DNA from: Rhizaria sp. SCN 62-66
Taxonomy: Eukaryota > Rhizaria, unplaced
DNA length: 64,000 nt
Assembly (NCBI GenBank): GCA_001724265.1
Contig: MEDY01000061.1
Coordinates: 36,382-100,381 of the forward strand
Direction of reading: 5' to 3'
The notes beneath the pieces were generated by a model. The model worked only from the letters and a program-made list of their open reading frames with translations, did no database searches and was not told the DNA's origin. The position numbers and the translations under genes were made by a program. Below are positions 36,001-48,400 of this stretch, piece by piece (position 1 is the first letter of the stretch; the number at the start of each line of letters is the position of its first letter).

Positions 36001-38011
36001 GCAGCAAGTTGTCCTCGCGGAAGGACTTAAGCCTAGCCGCCTCCTCTTTGAGCGTAGCCTCCTCTTCGGCAGCAGCGTCAGCGTGGTTGCTCTTGCCTTT
36101 CTTGGCGTTACTACCGCTGCTAAGATTAGCGTTTAAGGTACTAAGAGCGAGTGCTGTCTCGGTGTCATGCTGCTGCACGTATTGGCGCACGAATGTTAGG
36201 GCTTCGTCGGCGCATCTAAGAGCCTGCGCGCGCGCCTGATAAGCCGCCTCTCCAGTCTGTGAGATCATCGCGCTCAGCGTGGTACTTAGATCGGGGGATG
36301 TAAGTACACCGCCGTTGTCGTGGCAACGAAGCATCGATGCTGCAGTTGTAAGCGCGCTCCTGCCCTCTGTAAGTACCTCGACTAAGTACTCTGGCTGGAC
36401 TGACAAATTCATCGTCGTCAGGACGTCTGCGCCCGAGGCTAAGTAGGCCAAGTGCGCATCCCGGAGGATGTAAGGGGGCGGCACGCGCTCCCCACTGCTG
36501 CTGCTGCTGCTGTCACCACTGTAAGGGGCACTTAGATGCTGGTCAGTGAAAAGAGACGTCAGTGGCAGCGGCGGCTGGTGGTGGTGGTGACTATGACTGT
36601 GCGCAGTTGCAGCGGCGGCGGCAGCGGAGGAGATATTAGAGCTAATACTGTTGTTAGCGTTGATGCCGAACAGACTGTTCATCGCTGCACTGCCGTTGAT
36701 CAAGGGGCTCGCGTTGTTGTTGTTCGTCGTGTTGCAGTTGTTAATGCAGCCACCAGTGCTGCTGCTCTGAGCCGGGGCATACGTGAAGTTCGGGATTGTA
36801 AGGGGCAAAGGAGACAGCGGGGGCAAGTCGTCGCTTGAGCTGCCCGAGAGATCCTCGTCGTAAGCGTCGGACACCCCCTTAGACGTCGCCTCACGAGAGC
36901 CGACACCGCCGCCGAGAGTGATGAGACCCAGCGCGGCCTTGGCTTCGTCGTTCAGACTGAGAACACCCTCGGAGCTGAGTGTAAGTACCTCGGTCAAGGG
37001 CCCGTCGAGCACTAAGGGCCGCAAGTCGGTGAAAGGGAAGCCACCAATCGCCGTTTCACCACCCACTGAACCAGCGCCAGAACCAACTACATTCCCAGCA
37101 CTTAGGTTGGCACCCGTGTCACTCGTGACGCCCTTGTTGCTGTAGTTAATGTAGCCTGAGCGGAACGCTTGCAGGCGGGCTTCGGGGCTGGCCAAGCGTT
37201 GCGACGGCAGCGGCAGGGACGCGTCGAGCAGAGAAGTTAGGCCGCCACCGGTGCTGCTACCCGTGAGCGCGTACGGGGCACCAACCCCACCAGAAGTGAA
37301 GCCGCCTGCAGTCGCAGTGCCAACGCTGTTAGTCGCCGTGCCCGACGAAAGAAGAGTCAGGATGAACGGAGACAGGTTGCCACCGCTGCTCAGGCCACCA
37401 ACGCCACCGCCGCCGCCGCCGCCGCTGTTGATGTTGTTGTTGCTGTTGCTGCTGCTGTGGTTGATAAAGTCAAAGCGGCTGTGTTGCGCAGTCACGACGT
37501 CGAAGTGGCCACCGCCACTGTGGTGCGGCGCTGCTGCGGCGGCGGCTGCGGCGGCGTTGGCGGCCGCGACGGCGGCGGCGGCGGCGGCGGCCGTGACCGT
37601 CCCGGGGTGGCTGCTGCTCGAGGGCACGGTCACGGAGGGCTTTTTGCGCAGCATCGCGCTCACGCCGGCGCCGTGGTTGTTGGTGGAAGCCGAGCCGCCG
37701 CCGCTGCGGTGCGGGCTGAAGTACCGAGCAGGCTGCTGTGAGAGCACTGGCAACAGGGTGCCAAAGCTCGAGCTAAAGCTTGAGCGAAAGCTAGAGTGCA
37801 GCGATGCATGTTGCTGAGTCAGATCGCAATAAGCTTGCGTCTGCGCAGCGTATGCAGGCATAGCCACAGTTGCCACACTGCTTGCAAACGCATGTGCAGT
37901 CGCAAATGCCGTCGAAGTCGCAGTAGCTGTCGCAAGCGCAGCGGCTGTAGTCCGTTGCGTTGCTGCAGCGACACACCGTGTCGTTAACACGCGTGACCGT
38001 GCGCCCCACAT
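33060..38011 (-). CDS. Homocysteine S-methyltransferase domain protein, greatly expanded
   Basis: Exon 1 is 38011-34792 and exon 2 is 34504-33060; the intron 34505-34791 has a GTGCGT donor and a CTAG acceptor, phase 1. The product is 1554 aa; stand-alone enzymes are about 300-400 aa. Core blocks occur in the right order but far apart: LVLDGPLTEVL, AHLAYLASGADVLTTMNLSV, CDAFLCESSHGIQQAELTA, VPVWVSFRLND written here as IPVWVSFRL, YLFNCSSPTAVTAAL and GGCCGAGPGHVR. The Cys of NCSS and the two of GGCC are the zinc ligands that activate homocysteine in this family (methyl donor S-methylmethionine, SAM or betaine). The N terminus is basic and Ala/Thr/Ser-rich, suggesting mitochondrial targeting. Ser, Asn, Gly and His/Ala (HAHAHA) tracts fill the gaps. 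Activity is unproven given the distance between ligands. Confidence 0.82.
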
Positions 38012-38559
38012 GTCGGTACCGCGATGTCACACTCACAAAAGTGTGGGGAGGCGTTAGTCAGCTATTCCGATGACAGTCTAGGCGAAAGAATTGTCGTCTT
38101 CAAGCTGTGCAGATCCGGATCTGCTTGACCAGCATTCAAAGCAGAACAGCGCAATTAAAACCATAATCTGTAAGATATTATTTAGAGATCAAATAATAAA
38201 CACCGTATTAAATCCACCAATCCAAGTGCAGATCATATTTACGTTGCTGTCATGCGCAATCAACATCGTCTGCATTCGTCTCTCGGCCGACAATCAAATC
38301 TCGCTTGCAGTGTCGCTGCAGCCACAAACGTTCTTCAATCCCAACAAAACAGAGTTTATGCAAGCATAATCAAGAGACATAAAGCTTAATATAAAATATG
38401 TTGTATTTCAGTAACATCTCTAATCAATCGTATCATATATCTTCATAAGTCCTCCATCAAACACGACAACGGCAACTCTAAAAAACAAAATTGGCCTTCA
38501 GTAAACACGTCACTCCAGATTTCTCACTTTGTCAGCGAAGCAGATCACACCAAGGCTGC
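38012..38559. other. Tandem spacer, nothing notable
   Basis: 548 AT-rich bases holding the methyltransferase promoter and the IFT70 3' end. No ORF with coding bias. Confidence 0.5.
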
Positions 38560-41333
38560 TCAGTTATCGCGGAGACGGATGAACATCCGCTTGAGCATGC
38601 GCGCCTCGTAGGCCACCGTGCGCTGCGCCTTGCTCACGGTGCCGGCGAGCGCTCTCTCAGCCCGGCCGGCGAGCGCGGCCTCCGCGCCTACGGCGCTCGC
38701 GTTGTAGCTGCTGCTAGAGCCCGCGGAGCCAGAGCCCGAGGCGGCGCCCTCGGCGTCGTCGGAGCCGCCCAGTGCAGCGCAGATGGCGCCGCCGGCGGCC
38801 TCGCACGCGGTGAGGAAGTTGATGACGTCAGCAAAGAACGAGTCCTTCATGACGAGCATCTGCTTTGCCACGGTCTCTGCCAGCGCCAGGAAGCACCGCT
38901 TCGAGTGGAACCACGTCTCTGCGCTGAGTTTCTTGGATTGGGGCTCGAGCGCCTTCATCACGCGCTCAATGCCGAACTCGAAGTTGCCCTTGGAGCAGTA
39001 GAGCGTGCCGATGACGATGTTGACGATGCACAGATGGTACGACTGTGCGCCGTTGTTGAGCGCAGCATGGCGCTCCTCGGCGCGGTCGATCTGCCGCATG
39101 AGCTCCGCCGCCACGTCGTTCTGCGAGGTCATGATGTACGCCACGCACAGGTTCGCCAGCACGATCGCTGTGACGTTGAGGATGTCGGTCTCGCCGCCCT
39201 CCAAGTGGCGCCGCACGAAGGGCTCGTAGTAGCGGATGGCGTCGTGGTACTTGTCGCTCTGCATGAAGAACACGTGCGCCACGTTCAGCTTCCACGTCTC
39301 GTGGTCAGAGCAGAACTCGGCGGACTGGCGGAACACGCGCTCAGCCATGCTGTAGTTGCCGCGGTCCCAGTAGATGCGCGCCTATAGTAGAGTTAGTTAT
39401 AAAAGAGAGATATAGAATAAAAAGTTGTGAGATTTTTGTTTGAAGTGTGATATATCTCTCATTTTCACATTTTTAAAATGAAAACAAATTGTTATTTGAA
39501 TAATTGGCATAATAACCCTCAATATAGTCGTTGAATTCTGAATGAAACAGATCTTCTAATTGAAATCTTTGTTTTAGCGATGACGTACCTGTCCCATGAG
39601 GACGGGGATGTACTGGTCGAGCGCGGCGTCATACGCCGCCACCGCGGCCTTGATGAGCTCATCCGACCGGGCGAGACGGGCATCCTGGATGGCCTTTGTG
39701 CGTTTGCGCAGGACGTCGACGTGGCGCGTGGCGAGCTGGTCCAGCGAGCGGTACGCCTCAGCCTGCGCCTGTTCACTGCCATCGCCTTCGACGAGCGCGC
39801 TGAGGTACTCGAACATGTCCTGGCTCAACACGCCGCCCGCGCTCAGCCCGCCGCCGTCGGCCGCGGCGGAGTCGGAGGCGTAGTCGGCGAGCACGTCGGC
39901 CGCCAGGTCCGTCACGCGGTGCTTGATGTAGAGCAAGACCAGGTTCGCCAGCGTCTCCGGCGGCCGCGGCGGGTTGCGCAACAGGTGCTGGAGCTTGCGG
40001 AACCCGCCTGAGGGATCGGTGGCCATGTTCGCCAGCGCGGTGTTGTGCAGTGTAACGTGGTCGAGCTCCTCCTCAAGCCGGGGCGGCATCTCACGCAGCG
40101 CCTCGCGCGCCGCCTCGGTGTTGTTTAGCGTCAGCTCCACGGCGGCCTTGAGGTTGAAGGCCTCCAGCAAACAGGTCTCGCGCAGCGCCTGCGAGTTGCC
40201 GACGGAGCGCACGTCGCCGTCCTCGAGCGCGCTGCCCACAGAGAGCTCGGGGTGTTCGCGTACACCGCGCTCGATGATGTCGCCGCAACCCTTGAGCGCC
40301 AGCGCCCACGAGCCCTGCTTGTAGTGGCACAGCGCGATGTTGTACAGCAGGTCAGGCTGCTGGCCGAGGAGACCCGCGGCCGTGGTGAAGCCCTGGCGCG
40401 CGGCGTCGTAGTTGCCCTCCTTGTACTGCACGGCAGATGTCGCCACGAGGGTCTCGGCCGTGTCGGAGGGGAGCAGGGAGATAAAGGTCTTTGTGCCCGC
40501 GATGTCGTCTTGTGCGTAACGAATCGCAGCTATATATATGTATATAACGCGTCGTAATTGAAAATAAAATAGAAATAATTGTAAGATAAATGAGTGGGGT
40601 ATCTTATATCTTAATTTGATAGCGAAATGATTTTGTTAAGTCGGTCAAATGTTCAGTTTGAGAAGTTTCACTGTGAAGTGCATCTCTATTTTAGTCGACG
40701 CCTCTCTTTGATGTGGCGATGTGGCTGAAGCGTACCTTGAAGCTGGATCATGCGCTGAGCGTACTGCGGGTCGGTAACGGTACTCGCGACCTTGTGTGCC
40801 TCGTCGTGCATGCCGGCGTTGAAGAGGGACTGAGCCCAGTGCACCGAGTACTCGGAGACGTGGGGGCACAGGGTCACGAGCTGCTCGTAGTGCTCGGACG
40901 CGGACACGAAATCCTAGAATTCGCAGCAATTCACAACGACAACAAAGCAAAAGCAAGTGCAACCAGTGCCAAGAAAAGTAAGACAAGTGAGAATGAAAGA
41001 ACGATACAAAGTTTGTTTAACGGACGAAGATCAAGGTCTGAGACTGCGAAACGCAAGAATGACACAAAATAGTCACCAAAGAGTACCATTGAAACACGAT
41101 TAGCTTTTTAATGTGCTATATAGCCGTACCTGGATGTAATAGTAGCAGTAGGCGAGGAGCGAGAGCGCGGCGCGCGACCCCGGGTGCGCCTGCAGCTGGT
41201 GGTGCAGAGCACGGATGGCGTCTCCATAGCGTTGGTCGGCGATAAGTCCGTAAACGTACTGCGTCGTGGAGGACGAAGAGGCCGAGGCCGAGGCGGAGGG
41301 GCGCATCATCGTGCGGTTCATCATCGTGGCCAT
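38560..41333 (-). CDS. TTC30: IFT70/TTC30 intraflagellar transport protein
   Basis: Exons are 41333-41130, 40913-40736, 40529-39589 and 39381-38560; all three introns start GTACG and end TAG. The product is 714 aa, close to TTC30 (about 665). Conserved blocks include LSLLAYCYYYIQ, IIERGVREHPELSVG, EAFNLKAAVELTLNN, PRLEEELDHVTLHN, IPVLMGQARIYWDRGNY, EFCSDHETWKLNVAHVFFMQ, VLANLCVAYIMTSQND and YHLCIVNIVIGTLYC. IFT70 is a TPR superhelix that wraps IFT52 in the IFT-B core and is needed for flagellar assembly; its presence shows the organism makes a flagellum or cilium. A Ser/Gly/Ala insert near residues 650-670 is the main departure from the family. The start is the first ATG, just before a Ser-rich leader. 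Confidence 0.95.
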
Positions 41334-42450
41334 GGGGTGAGAGCAGAAGCGCCAGTCACTGCGGGAATGTTAGACGAGCGAGCGAGGCTGGGAGAGTGGG
41401 CTGGGTTGGGGGAGGAGAGTGCTGCGGGGCGCAGTCACTGAGTCGTGGAGTGCGACTAAACCGAGAGGCGTGCGCAGCGTGTGTAAACGCTGGAGTGCAA
41501 TGGTTGCGTCTAGCGGGTAGACGAAAGAGGCTGGGGAAGCACGGGAAGAAGGGAGAGCGTGGGTGCAAACGGTTGTTTCTCAAGGTCAACTTGCAGTCAT
41601 CAGAAAAAGGGGAATGTGGCATCATATGCAAAGTTTAACAAAATTTATATATTATATAAAAGGGTGGTATTATAATATTTGAACAAAATCCGATTTTGTC
41701 GTTGTAAATATCGTGAAATCTGCGCTTACGATTTGCCCACATTTCAAACGGTCCAAACCAGGCAGCCGACCGACTGAGTCCTGGCCAACGGCCACAAAGC
41801 CACTGCAAGCGAGACGCAAAGTAACGCAAAATACAACTGCTGTCGCATTTAACAATCTCCGAATAAGCTGACTTTTGAAAGTGTTATATCTGTACATCTG
41901 TATTTCCTTATAGTGACAAATAATCTTCATTATATGATCAAAATATTCACACTTGGTCCTCAGATTTGTTCCCGCCAACACTCGCATTCTGTTGCTATGC
42001 TACTCATGTGTGGATGGTGCTCATTACAAGCGCGCAATAGAGCAACCCGGTGACACAGAGAGCAGCATTGATAACAAGAAAGACACGTCCAATCAACAAT
42101 CTGAAGGCCAAGAACAAAAAATACAGCAGCAGCAACAAAAACAATATCTTGATACAGATTCAAAAACTCATCATACTTTCTTCTCCTCTTTCCTACCATC
42201 ATATCATCATCAAAGCTATTACGAATTACATATACTATTGTCAAACAGTAAGCCTTCAATAAATCTTACTTCTTTACTTGAACAGAAGAGACAAACAAAC
42301 ACACACGAGCGAGCGCCAACCAGCAGGACTAAGCTCGACGATGTTACTCAAGCCGCCATTGCTGTCTATCAGTTATTTTCTTATTCTTCCTCTAAGTACC
42401 CCCCTTAGAGCGGAAACTTAGACGACAACGCCCAGCAGCAGTACTTTAGA
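41334..42450. promoter_or_regulatory. Tandem spacer with upstream word and a non-coding palindrome copy
   Basis: GCCGACCGACTGAG (41765-41778) lies about 430 bases upstream of the IFT70 start. From 41960 to 42380 the sequence is CA-rich with no gene. The stretch 42391-42409 is a copy of the 18-bp palindrome, 41 bases past the stop codon of the RCC1/IQGAP gene, so outside any reading frame. Confidence 0.5.
42391..42409 (+). repeat. Dispersed palindrome copy outside coding sequence
   Basis: TCTAAGTACCCCCCTTAGA, with perfect 6-base arms and one extra C in the loop. It lies in the probable 3' UTR of the RCC1/IQGAP gene. A half-like ACTTAGAC follows at 42416. Confidence 0.75.
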
Positions 42451-45400
42451 TTAGACAATGTCGATGTCATCGTCCTTCTCCTGAATACCGTCGTCCTTCA
42501 TATTGCGCGGGAACTTCTGCAGCAGCCGCTTGAGCTTGGACTTTGAGAACTGGAACACGACAGACCGGCGGATCGGCACGTCGTCGCCGAGCGGGTCGTA
42601 GCTGATCTTGTGGCAGTGGCAGTCATCCGACGCCAGCGCCTTCATTGACACGAGCATCGAGCGCAGGATGACGAGGTTCTTGGTCGTGACGCCAGTCTGG
42701 TACGACAACTTCATGTGCACCAAGTCCGGGTCCGCCGTCGTCAGAAGCACGAAGTGCACGTTGGACAGGAACTTGATCAGCCGCCCCTCGTCCTCGTCGA
42801 CGCAGTGCATCACAGCCAGTGCGTTGAGACAGCCGAACGTGACGCACTGGAGGTACTTGCGCAGCGGCTTGACGCGGTACAGGATGCCCTTAGACGTGAG
42901 TTCCTCGTATGAGAAGCGGACCACCTTGCCACGCTCGCGGACGACGTGTACCTTGTCCCACCGGTGCATGCGCTCGGAAAACCGCTTCAGTGCGCGCTGA
43001 TCGGTGTTCTTATTGGCGAGCCCGAAGTTGGACTCGAGGTACTTGCTGTCGACCACCGTCGACGACGTGATGCTCTCGAAATTGCGCGACATCGCCTGCG
43101 TGGCCGCCGGCAAGTGCTTCAGCTCGTGGTCGACGGCGCGCTTGATGGTATCGAGCGCGGCGACCTTGCGCTGCTCCTCATCCATGTAGTGGCGCTTCTT
43201 GGTATCGCGCTCCGAGAGCTTCTCGCGCAGCAGCAGAGGCTCTACCGACGACGCGTCAGCGACGAACGACACGAGGTCGTGGCGCTCACCCAGCTCCACC
43301 TTGGTGCCTTTGAACACGCGGATCAGGCGCTTGAACGCGTAGGCCGCGATCTCATAGTCATGGCCGCCCTCTTGCTCCGAGTACTCGTCGATGCGGCGCT
43401 CGCGCCAAGCCTTGAGCTCGACCATGATGGCATGCCAGGCGGACTCGCCGTTGAGCTCTTCGAGAATGATGTTGAAGCTGGGCTCGACGAGAATGTCGTA
43501 CATGAGATCGCACTCGAGTTTGTTGAACGTGAGCGTGATGTCCTTGCGGCCGTCGCCGGCGCCACTGCTGGTCATTGCGCTCGAGCTGGAGCTGGAGCCC
43601 CCGCCGCCGCTGTTGCTCGTGCCGCCCGAGTTTGTGCTCGCCGAGCGCGGGTGCATGCAGCGGCAGATTTCGCACGCGTCCTCGGCCGACTTGCGGCGCA
43701 GCTCGTAGTCGCAGCGCGTGGTGTCGAGCCGCAGGTTGACGCGCATCCAGTCGTGCCAGTCCTGTTCTTCGTGCTTGGACCGGTAGCCGAGGTCCTTCAT
43801 CACCTTGCGCATGTCCTGCGTCGAGCAGAAGTCGCGCGAGCGGCACAGCAGCGGCAGCGATGAGCGAGGCACTTGGAGAATGCGGCGGGGGAAAAAGAAC
43901 GGCATCTTGAGGAAGTGCGTCAGCAGGTCGAGCTGCATCTGCTTGTAGGTCGACGACTCGCCCTTGGACTCGTGGTACTCAGTCTCCGAGACGTGGTCAG
44001 CGATGCGCTCGAGGACCGAGTGGTTCATATTCTGCAGGACGCCGCTCGCGCTGCCGCCGCCGCCAGAGCCACCGGAGGCGTTGTTCATGTTGCCCAGCGC
44101 GGCCGCGGCGGCGGCGGCGGCGGCGGCGGCGGACGACATGTCGGCGCCGCCGTTGCTGCCGTTGCTCGTGCCGTTGTCACTCTGCTTCATGACGTAGTCG
44201 GGGATCTTGTAGCGGCCCGTGACGTAGAGCATCAAGTCCGTCACGTCGTCCGCGGTCAGCTCGGCGCCAACGTCACGCAGCTGCAGCAGCACCAGTGTCT
44301 CAGAAGGGCCGATCTGCGAGGCGCCCGAGCAGACGAGTGCGTCCATCGAGTTGGCAGTGTTCCAGCCGCGGCCGCCGCGCAAACGCAGGTTGTTCGGGTC
44401 CTCCAGAGGGTCGACCTCGGCGTTGACGTCCGTGTCAGCCTCCTATAGACGACAAGCAAAAGTTGGAACAAAAATTGTTGAGAAAAAAAAAGTAAGTTGA
44501 TTGTGATATGATTAAAACATTCAACAAGTGAAATTGACACAAATCGATATCAATATCAGTAAATAGTTTTTAACTTCGTCAATTGAAAGTCTAGAAAGCG
44601 TACCTGGAGTCCGAAACCGCGGCGCTGGAGCTGGCGGCGCTTGACCTCGAACTGGTACGTCTGGTCAGCTAGCATCACCTCGGCGAGAATGCGCATCACG
44701 ACGCGGCCAATCACGTCCGAGGGATCGATCTTGTTGCGGCGCAGCGCGGAGCAGAGGACGACGAGTGGCCACTGCATGATGGACATGAGCTGGCTGAAGA
44801 TCTGCTCGCTCTCGATGATGCCCAGCAGCTGGTCGGCCTTGTGGCGGACCAGGCGGAAGGCTGTCACGACCGAGGACGGGGTCTTGTCCTGGAGGTACTT
44901 GTCAAGCCAGTCGACCGGCGTGACCTGTGGTTAATGTAACAACAATAAGCAAGGAGTGAAAAGTGAGTGAAGTAATCACGAAACTAAAGTAAAACAAAGT
45001 ACAATACATAAATACACACTGAAATAAATTGTCTCCAAATTAAGTCCGATAGTGGTCTCAATGTCACATGTTCATTTTGATACGTACGCAAGTGACTGTG
45101 CGGTCGTTCGAGGGCGCAAAGGGGGTCAACTCAGCCAGAGCCTTGGCCAAAAGGTCGGACAGCTGGCGGCGGATCTTTCCGTGAAGGAAAATGTCGCGGA
45201 AAACAGTCCACTCGATGCTGTCTTCGGTCAAAATGCTCTGCTTGGTCTTACCACGCGTGCTGTACTCGAGCATAAGCCGCAGGAACACGTGGAACACGCG
45301 GATATCTTCGTCGCGGTGCAGGTCGTAGATCGAAAAGACGAGATTGCTAAACCGATTGCGCAGACAGTTGGCCTTCTCGACCGTCTTGACGGACTTGGTC

Positions 45401-48400
45401 TTATCGCCGTCATCTTCCTCCTCTTCGTCGGCCTTGTTGCTGTTCTTGCCCTTGCGCTGCTGGCGCGGCGCCGCGTCCTGGCCGAAAAACACCGCCGACA
45501 CGGCCGAGGAGTACAGCTGGTAGGACCGGAACATCAGACACGGCTGCATGTACAGGCGTGACACCAGGAGCTCGGCCGGGTTAAGTAGGTCACGCTCGAA
45601 CGAGACCTTCTTGTTGAGGAGTTTCTCCTCGAGGAAGCCCTCCATGTTGTCGTCGACGTCACCGCGCGACTCGACGTCCACGTCCAGCTCCCAGTCGTCG
45701 GGACCTACAAATGATCATGTTCAAGCAAGTGCGCAAACAATGCGAACGAAGAGAAGTGAAAAATGGAACATGTAAGAAAAGCACTATCAGTGAGGATATA
45801 AACACATATGTAGCTAAAATAGTAAACAACTATAAAAACACTAAGTCTCACAGAGAAATATATCAATTATATATACTCTGGCACTTTTGGCGATTTAGCG
45901 GTTTACGTACCGGGGAAGCAGCAGCAGACGAGCGCGCCGGTGTCGGGCCGATCCATGGGCACGTTAAGCTTGTGCCCATCTGCGTGGTACACGACCTTGG
46001 ACTGCGCCTGCGTCCCAGCCGCCGTGTCTGACGTCTTGCGGCGCTCGCTCTCACCACCTTCACGCATCTTGATCTGGCGCCGCTCTTCGTTCGTCTCGCG
46101 GATGCGTTGCTGCGAGGTGATCGAGTCGACGGCGTGCTGCGACTGGTCGACGCGCCGCGTGATTGCGGTGTGGATCAGCTCGATCTGCTCCAGAGCGGCC
46201 TTGAGGTGCTCGTGCTTGTGGATCTTGAAGTTGCGCGTGAAGGCAGCGCGCAGCAGACGGCTCTTCTTGGCCAAGTCAGCGGCCTCAGTACCTAAAGAAA
46301 AAACCGCCAAAAACATTAAGAGAAGATAAATAAAGGCGTTAGCGATTGACAGAAATCACAATATATAAGTATATAGAACGTGTTATCAATGCATCGAGTA
46401 GTGCCTGCGTGGCAGTCTTGCTATATAGTGTTTAAACAGTGCGTTTTCGCGAAACAACAATGGACTTGGTGAAGACATGATGAATATCACTTTACGACGA
46501 AGAGTTATTTGTTTAAGTGCTGTGGTTCAACGTACCTTCGACGTCGGTCTGTTGCTGCTTCTCCTCCTGCTGCTGCTTGACGCGGCGGCGCAGCACGCGC
46601 GCCATCTGACGCTCAGCCTTGTGGAAGATCGGAATGACCTTTGGCTCAGCCTAAAGAGCGCAAAGAGGGAAGAATCAAAATAAAAGAAAAGCTTTGTGTG
46701 AGTCTAAAGTACACTTAAACGACACTTTTGAAAACAAAGCTAACACAACATATGTAACAGGGCACAATTCTCTTAAATAATACATTGTAGAACAAACTCA
46801 TTTCATCCTAGCGAGATATCGACGCTTTTGTTAACGTCAACATACCTCTGACTTATTCGCGCCGCTGCGGCCATCGCCGGTGCCGAGGCCGAGACGGCCG
46901 GAGTCACCATAACCCCACACGTACGCCTCGCCCTCGTCGGTGCACAGCGCGTTGTGGTCGGCCATCGCGGCGATCTGGCGGATGCGGAGCGTGCGGAACG
47001 ACTTGAGCAGCTCGGGCTGAACCACGGTCAGCGTCTCCTGTTTCTGCTCCTCGGCGGCCAAGGCGGCGGCGGACGAGTTGGCGGCGTCCTGCTCGGCGCC
47101 CGCGGACCGCTGCTGCTGCTCCAGCGCCTTCTCGGCCATGTGTTTGGCGACGTTGCCGACGCCGAGCTTGCCGTATTGCGTTTCGCCCCATCCAAAAAGC
47201 ACGGGTGCGCGGCCGTGGTTGGCCTTTTCATTGTACCGGCAGAGCAAAAAGTGGTGGGAGCGGGCCGTGATCACCTTGAGGACCTTAAAATCGTTAATGG
47301 GCAGGTCGGAGGCCAGCTCGCGACGCAGGTCTTCGCCGTTGTTGAGCTTTTCGATGTACGTCGGCAGCGGGTTCGGGTCTTGGTTCAGGCCTAAGGAAAA
47401 AGTAAGCAAGAAACAAAAATGAATATTATATATCGCGCATGTGTGAGTAAATGGAGCCTTACATCTAAACATTAATTTTTAATATCGAAGACATTGTAAA
47501 CGTACCAGGCAGGACACCCCAGGTGTAGATGACTTCGATATCACTCGAGTTGGATACCGCAATGGTGGCCTTGTCACTTGCGGCGATCAAGTGCACCTTA
47601 GGCAGCATCTTGGTCGTCGCCGCGCCGCCGTTGCCCTTGCCCGAGGAGCCCGTATTGACGCCCTTGTCCTTGTTCTCACGGTTGAACTTCACGTCGTCCA
47701 TGTGCAAGTCCCAGTCGTCAACGAGCACGGGTGTCGCGTACGTCAGCTGCGCGTTAGCGTACCGACCCAGCTGCCCATGCTTGCCCATGCCGCACGTGTA
47801 CACGCGCGCGTCAATCACCTTCTTGCCGCGCACTTCGAACCGCTCGACGAGGATCGCTGTGTGGGTCGTGCCCAGCGCCAGTGAAACGCGCTCGCGCTGG
47901 ACGGAGGCGCCCGTGCGCGGGATCGCGCTCGGCAGGCGCAGCGGCTTGGGGAAAGAGAAAAAGTTCGGGTAGCACGGGAACACGCCTGGGAATAGAGTTG
48001 GATCAATAACAAAAAGCGGTCGTTATATTTAATTAAAAAAAGGGGGGGGGGGTTGTTAGAGTTAGTATGAAATAGCGTGAAAGGTGTGAAAATATTAATT
48101 ATTTTGTGGGGTTTTGATTAGCAGAGAACGTACCGGGCTCGTCTTCAGTGCCGACGCCGAGCTGTCCGTACTGGTGGTCGCCCCACACGTAGACGTCGTC
48201 GCGGCCGAGGCCGCCGTGGGTGTCGGTAGTGGCGACCGCGGCGACGTGCGACCAGCCGGCCACCAGGGAGGTGATGTAAGTACCTGCGGGGGGTGTAGGT
48301 GCCAGAGCAAGGGGGGAAGCATGCGATATGTTAAAGCGTGAGCCTCAGAGAATGTTACATGCACGATGACACGTTCAAACAACATCTAGCGTTAACTGCG

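Noticed and set aside
42946-43863. 305-codon plus-strand frame opposite the RCC1/IQGAP last exon
   Set aside because: Antisense shadow of a conserved exon; composition mirrors the coding strand and no motif is seen.
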